Positions 60,877 through 64,000 of a DNA stretch of 64,000 bases are shown piece after piece. The number at the start of each line of letters is the position of its first letter. Position 1 is the first letter of the stretch. The stretch is from Tenacibaculum jejuense (GTDB lineage Bacteria; Bacteroidota; Bacteroidia; Flavobacteriales; Flavobacteriaceae), in NCBI RefSeq assembly GCF_900198195.1, contig NZ_LT899436.1, forward strand, positions 1,054,001 through 1,118,000, given 5' to 3'. The notes under the pieces were generated by a model, which ran no database searches, was not told the DNA's origin, and saw nothing but the letters and a program-made list of their open reading frames with translations. Both the position numbers and the translations under genes were made by a program.

Positions 60877-62571
60877 TTAAACTAAGTTTACAAATAAACC
60901 TTCTTCAGTTTTTTCAACTTTTGCTAGATTATTTTTTGTTAAACTTTTAATAGTTTTATCCCATTTTTTATTGCTTAATCCAGATTGAGCTTTTAAATCA
61001 TTTAACGCTATTTTATCCGCTTTTTCTAATAACGCTAATACTGCTTTTTCATCATCATTTAAAGCTACTGTTGGAGCTTTCTTCTCAGGTTTCATTTGTG
61101 GGAAGAATAAAACTTCTTGAATAGATGGATTGTTAGTTAAATACATAATTAAACGATCCATTCCAATTCCAAGTCCTGAAGTAGGAGGCATACCATATTC
61201 TAAAGCACGAATAAAATCTTGATCAATAAACATAGCTTCGTCATCACCTTTTTCAGAAAGCTTTAATTGCTCTTCAAAACGTTCACGTTGATCGATAGGG
61301 TCATTTAACTCAGAATATGCATTTGCGATTTCTTTACCACAAACCATTAATTCGAAACGCTCAGTTAATTCAGGGTTATCTCTATGCTCTTTACATAAAG
61401 GAGACATTTCTTTAGGATAATCTGTAATGAAAGTAGGTTGAATGTAATTTCCTTCACATTTTTCACCAAAAATTTCATCAATTAATTTTCCTTTACCCAT
61501 GGTTTTATCAACCTCAATTCCCATTCCTTTAGCAGCTTCAAATAATTCTTCTTCAGACTTACCATTAATATCGAAACCAGTAAAATGTTTGATAGAATCT
61601 GCCATAGTAACACGTGCATAAGGAGCTTTAAAATCTACATCATGTTCTCCAAAAGTAGCTTTCGTAGTTCCGTTTACTGCAATAGCACAATGCTCTAATA
61701 ATTTTTCAGTAAACTCCATCATCCAGTTGTAGTCTTTGTAGGCTACATAAATTTCCATTGCTGTAAATTCAGGATTGTGAGTTCTATCCATTCCTTCGTT
61801 ACGGAAGTTTTTAGAGAATTCATAAACACCGTCGAAACCACCAACAATCAATCGTTTCAAATATAACTCGTTAGCAATTCTCATGTATAATGGAATGTCT
61901 AAAGAGTTATGATGTGTAATAAATGGTCTTGCAGCTGCACCACCAGGAATTGGTTGTAAAATTGGAGTTTCTACTTCAAAATAACCAGCATCGTTAAAAA
62001 ACTGACGCATAGCATTAAAAAGTTTAGTTCTCTTTACAAATACTTCTTTTACATGTGGATTAACAGCTAAATCTGCATAACGTTGACGATAACGCATTTC
62101 TGGATCTGTAAATCCGTCGTAAGTATTTCCTTCTGCATCAACTTTAGGTAATGGTAAAGGTTTTAAAGCTTTACTTAATAATTTAAAATCTTTAACCATT
62201 ACAGTAGTTTCACCTACTTGAGTTTTAAATAACTCTCCTTCAATTCCTACAAAGTCACCAATATCTAGTAACTTTTTATAAACTTCATTATATAAAGTTT
62301 TGTCTTCTCCAGTACAAATTTCGTCACGGTTAAAATATACTTGAATTCTTCCGTTACTATCTTGCAATTCAGCAAAAGAAGCCTTTCCTTGAATACGACG
62401 AGACATTAAACGTCCAGCGATAACCACCTTTTTACCTTCTTCAAATTTCTCTTTAATTTCCTTAGAATTAGAATCTAATGGGAATAAATCGGCTGGATAT
62501 GGATTAATACCTAGCTCTCGTAATTTAGCTAGCTTCTCTCTACGTACAATTTCTTGTTCTGATAATTGCAT
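60877..62571 (-). CDS. lysS: Lysyl-tRNA synthetase (class II) with a C-terminal extension
   Basis: Charges tRNA-Lys. I start at ATG 62571 (MQLSEQEIVRREKLAKLRELG), giving 564 residues; the open frame reaches 45 bases further upstream, past the promoter-proximal region. It has the N-terminal OB-fold (VVIAGRLMSRRIQGKASFAELQDSNGRIQVYF), motif 2 in FRNEGMDRTHNPEFTAMEIY and motif 3 in GLGIGMDRLIMYLTNN. The usual enzyme ends about there; here about 65 residues follow (DDEKAVLALLEKADKIALNDLKAQSGLSNKKWDKTIKSLTKNNLAKVEK), which look like a winged-helix-type domain, known from other Bacteroidota LysRS. Own promoter at 62606-62636. Confidence 0.96.
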   Translation of the reverse strand: MQLSEQEIVRREKLAKLRELGINPYPADLFPLDSNSKEIKEKFEEGKKVVIAGRLMSRRIQGKASFAELQDSNGRIQVYFNRDEICTGEDKTLYNEVYKKLLDIGDFVGIEGELFKTQVGETTVMVKDFKLLSKALKPLPLPKVDAEGNTYDGFTDPEMRYRQRYADLAVNPHVKEVFVKRTKLFNAMRQFFNDAGYFEVETPILQPIPGGAAARPFITHHNSLDIPLYMRIANELYLKRLIVGGFDGVYEFSKNFRNEGMDRTHNPEFTAMEIYVAYKDYNWMMEFTEKLLEHCAIAVNGTTKATFGEHDVDFKAPYARVTMADSIKHFTGFDINGKSEEELFEAAKGMGIEVDKTMGKGKLIDEIFGEKCEGNYIQPTFITDYPKEMSPLCKEHRDNPELTERFELMVCGKEIANAYSELNDPIDQRERFEEQLKLSEKGDDEAMFIDQDFIRALEYGMPPTSGLGIGMDRLIMYLTNNPSIQEVLFFPQMKPEKKAPTVALNDDEKAVLALLEKADKIALNDLKAQSGLSNKKWDKTIKSLTKNNLAKVEKTEEGLFVNLV

Positions 62572-62605
62572 TGATATTCGTTTTATGTAATTGAAATTAA
62601 AGGCG

Positions 62606-62636
62606 CAAAGATACAATCAATTGTAGTATTAAACAA
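62606..62636 (-). promoter_or_regulatory. Promoter of lysS
   Basis: On the minus strand TTG (62636-62634), a 20-base spacer and TATCTTTG (62613-62606), followed by CGCC. It lies 34 bases before the chosen lysS start. Confidence 0.78.
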
Positions 62637-62676
62637 TTTCCTTTTTTAGATAAAAAAAGTTTTTTTAAAATATTTT

Positions 62677-62707
62677 TTGGTGGGTAATTTAAAAGTATAT
62701 ATATTTG
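62677..62707 (+). promoter_or_regulatory. Strong promoter of the small RNA at 62713
   Basis: TTG (62677-62679), exactly 20 bases, then TATATTTG (62700-62707): the same box and spacing as at the two tRNA-Glu genes. Confidence 0.75.
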
Positions 62708-62712
62708 CAGGC

Positions 62713-62813
62713 TGTTTTGTTTTAAAAGCAGCGTTTAGTTGTGTTGTTCGGCAAGAAATTGCCAAGGTTTTGTTAACCAATGGAAAGCTTCCCTGAAACG
62801 GGTTGCTTTTTTT
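62713..62813 (+). ncRNA. Candidate stable small RNA of about 100 bases
   Basis: A strong tRNA-like promoter is followed by about 100 bases without an ORF that fold as four successive hairpins: 62711-62732 (GCTGTTTT/AAAGCAGC), 62750-62763 (GGCAA-GAAA-TTGCC), 62766-62778 (GGTT/AACC) and a terminator stem 62785-62806 (AAGC and CCC paired with GGG and GCTT) with T7 at 62807-62813. It lies between two minus-strand genes and is itself on the plus strand, so it is not a leader of either. I do not recognise SRP, 6S or tmRNA motifs. Boundaries are approximate. Confidence 0.65.
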
Positions 62814-62820
62814 ATTTGTA

Positions 62821-63330
62821 CTAAAATGTAAAAATTGCAGCTCTATATTCCCATAATTTCACAAAAAACAAGACAAAGAAAATTGATGCAGCTATAAATT
62901 TAATTCCTGTTGAAGCTAAGAAGCCTAAAAATGCACCGAATGATGCTTTTAAAGCTTTATTAGTATCTTTTCCATCAAAAACTACTTCGCCTAAAAACGC
63001 ACCACTAAAAGCTCCGATTAAAATTCCAAATGGAATAGGAGATAGTAAACCTACAATTAATCCTATAGTTGTTCCATAAGCCCCATATTTAGACCCACCA
63101 AATTTTTTGGTGCCTAATGCAGGTATAAAATAATCTAAAATAAAGATAGCTAATGCCACAAATAATGTGATACCAAGGAATGTCCAATTCTGAGGAATCG
63201 CTCTAGTTAAATGTAAAAGTAATAATCCGACCCAACCAGTTACAGGACCAGGTAGTACGGGTAAAAAGGAACCAATTATTCCTAAACAAATAAAAATCAA
63301 TCCTAAAAGAGTTAATAAAATATCCATCAA
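62821..63330 (-). CDS. DUF456 membrane protein
   Basis: A 169-residue integral membrane protein of the DUF456 family, with four or five hydrophobic segments and many glycines: ILLTLLGLIFICLGIIGSFLPVLPGPVTGWVGLLLLHL, FGGSKYGAYGTTIGLIVGLLSPIPFGILIGAFSGAFLGEVV. Glycine-zipper-like stretches are typical. Function unknown. It may start at either of two adjacent ATG codons. It runs divergently from the BlaI-type operon and could share the regulatory palindrome. Confidence 0.88.
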   Translation of the reverse strand: MMDILLTLLGLIFICLGIIGSFLPVLPGPVTGWVGLLLLHLTRAIPQNWTFLGITLFVALAIFILDYFIPALGTKKFGGSKYGAYGTTIGLIVGLLSPIPFGILIGAFSGAFLGEVVFDGKDTNKALKASFGAFLGFLASTGIKFIAASIFFVLFFVKLWEYRAAIFTF

Positions 63331-63364
63331 TACATATGACGATAGTATCGATGAAATGTTACTT

Positions 63365-63404
63365 TATAACTAAAAAATTAGTTTAAACTAATTTTTTAGT
63401 TATA
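63365..63404. promoter_or_regulatory. 40-base perfect palindrome over the promoter of the BlaI-type operon
   Basis: The left arm 63365-63384 is the exact reverse complement of 63385-63404. It contains two ACTAA-N4-TTAGT units (63369-63382 and 63387-63400) that mirror each other. TATATTTG (63401-63408), an ideal -7 promoter box for the plus strand, begins inside its right end, so a bound protein would block transcription. The BlaI-type gene two positions downstream is the obvious candidate binder. Confidence 0.7.
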
Positions 63405-63443
63405 TTTGTAGAGGTTAAATAAAAAGTTGATATGAAGTGAATT

Positions 63444-63908
63444 GTGTTTTTATTGAGTGTAATAGCTCTTTTTATTGCTTGTGAAAACAGTTTAAATAGA
63501 GTAGTAGGAGTACATGATAAAATAAATTTTGAAAAATTTAAAAATCAAGAATTAGATAAATCCTATAAAAATTTATTGAATCCTAATAATACAACTGAAG
63601 AAGAATATAAAGCTATAATAAATTCATGGAAAGAGTATCACACAAAAGTGAGTTCAATTTTACAAGAGAATAATTTTTCGTGGGGAGTAAAAGATCCATC
63701 GGTTACTATATTCAATAAAATTTATTTTAATAAAGAAGGTAAAGTAAATCATATTTTAGTTAACGTAAAGAATGAAAAAGTAAGTAATGAAGTAAAATCG
63801 GCTTATGTTACATTACTGAAAAATCACATTAATGAGTTATCAATTAACTTAAAAAGAGGAAATCAATTTGCACAGTGTGGCAAAATAAAATATAAGAATT
63901 ATGAGTAA
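63444..63908 (+). CDS. Putative lipoprotein of unknown function, start region interrupted by a stop codon
   Basis: From GTG 63444 the frame encodes 154 residues with a lipoprotein-like signal (FLLSVIALFIACENSLNR) and a helical body (LDKSYKNLLNPNNTTEEEYKAIINSWKEYHTKVSSIL). In the same frame ATG-AAG-TGA begins at 63432, so the natural protein would read Met-Lys-stop-Ile-Val-Phe-Leu-Leu: the stop replaces a residue (probably Lys or Arg) at codon 3 of an ordinary lipoprotein signal. Either the gene restarts at GTG six bases downstream, or it is newly inactivated, or the base is a sequencing error. It overlaps the BlaI-type gene by 8 bases. Function not recognised. Confidence 0.55.
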   Translation: MFLLSVIALFIACENSLNRVVGVHDKINFEKFKNQELDKSYKNLLNPNNTTEEEYKAIINSWKEYHTKVSSILQENNFSWGVKDPSVTIFNKIYFNKEGKVNHILVNVKNEKVSNEVKSAYVTLLKNHINELSINLKRGNQFAQCGKIKYKNYE

Positions 63909-64000
63909 ACAATTAACAAAAGCAGAAGAACAAATAATGCAAGTTTTGTGGGAGTTAGAAGTTGCTTCTGTTAAAGAAGTTATAGAACAGTTACCAGAGC
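63901..64000 (+). CDS. BlaI/MecI/CopY-family repressor, 3' end outside window
   Basis: Only the first 33 residues are in the window: MSKQLTKAEEQIMQVLWELE, then a segment matching VASVKEVIEQLPE, which is the typical start of the winged-helix DNA-binding domain of BlaI/MecI-type repressors. In Bacteroidota such genes are usually followed by a BlaR1/MecR1-type M56 peptidase gene, which would lie beyond the window. It overlaps the lipoprotein-like gene by 8 bases. Confidence 0.9.
   Translation, partial: MSKQLTKAEEQIMQVLWELEVASVKEVIEQLPE

Noticed and set aside
62713..62813. Signal-recognition-particle RNA or 6S RNA at this place
   Set aside because: I find no GGAA loop with the flanking SRP residues and no long central bubble; length and fold differ.
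1..64000. CRISPR array, prophage or insertion sequence
   Set aside because: No regularly spaced repeats, no transposase, integrase or phage structural genes, and no terminal inverted repeats with target duplication were seen.

Overview
The window is AT-rich chromosomal DNA from a bacterium of the Bacteroidota, almost certainly a marine member of the Flavobacteriaceae (Tenacibaculum/Polaribacter-like; the genus is inference). The grounds are promoters of the Bacteroidota type (TTG and TAnnTTTG), a short primary sigma factor, a PorT/SprT gliding and type IX secretion protein next to ubiE, a mevalonate pathway with a GYDIA-type GHMP kinase, and an alginate lyase with carbohydrate-binding modules.

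Layout. 1-7.3 kb: end of a division and cell-wall cluster (ftsW, murG, murC, ftsQ, ftsA, ftsZ) with overlapping genes and a terminator. 7.4-14 kb: yqeY-type gene, an M90 peptidase, an unusual DNA-binding/membrane/amidase fusion, rpe, the primary sigma gene, an ECF sigma operon with a small channel, and a gene-free stretch with stacked RNA hairpins. 14-19 kb: porT, ubiE, a NifU/Nfu protein, an OmpP1/FadL-type barrel and an Arg/Ser-rich lipoprotein. 19-21.3 kb: proS, two identical tRNA-Glu genes, rpsT. 21.5-30.3 kb: the rod-shape set (mreB, mreC, mreD, mrdA, rodA), purH, a 38-residue microgene, a GAF protein and an rluB-type gene. 30.5-34 kb and 40-44.4 kb: two blocks of isoprenoid genes (UbiA-type transferase, GHMP kinases, mvaD, HMG-CoA reductase), separated by a LytS/LytR-type pair and several small or poorly known genes. 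44.6-50.7 kb: dipeptidyl peptidase, two POT peptide transporters and a thioredoxin-like protein. 50.7-60.7 kb: comEC, a 57-residue Cys-rich peptide gene, a PL7 alginate lyase, two tandem beta-helix lipoproteins and a TonB-like protein. 60.9-64 kb: lysS, a probable small RNA, a DUF456 protein and the start of a BlaI-type operon behind a 40-base perfect palindrome.

Most genes are ordinary housekeeping genes. The observations most worth following up are: a one-component membrane regulator carrying a complete amidase domain (8731-9969); two genes below usual length cut-offs, one ending like the FtsA membrane tail (28774-28890) and one with a leader-like N terminus and four Cys (53013-53186); two candidate small RNAs (13.7 kb and 62.7 kb); a uronate-regulator-like operator before the alginate lyase; the palindrome before the BlaI operon; and a stop at codon 3 of the lipoprotein gene that follows it. 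All positions and motifs were read by eye; no searches were run.
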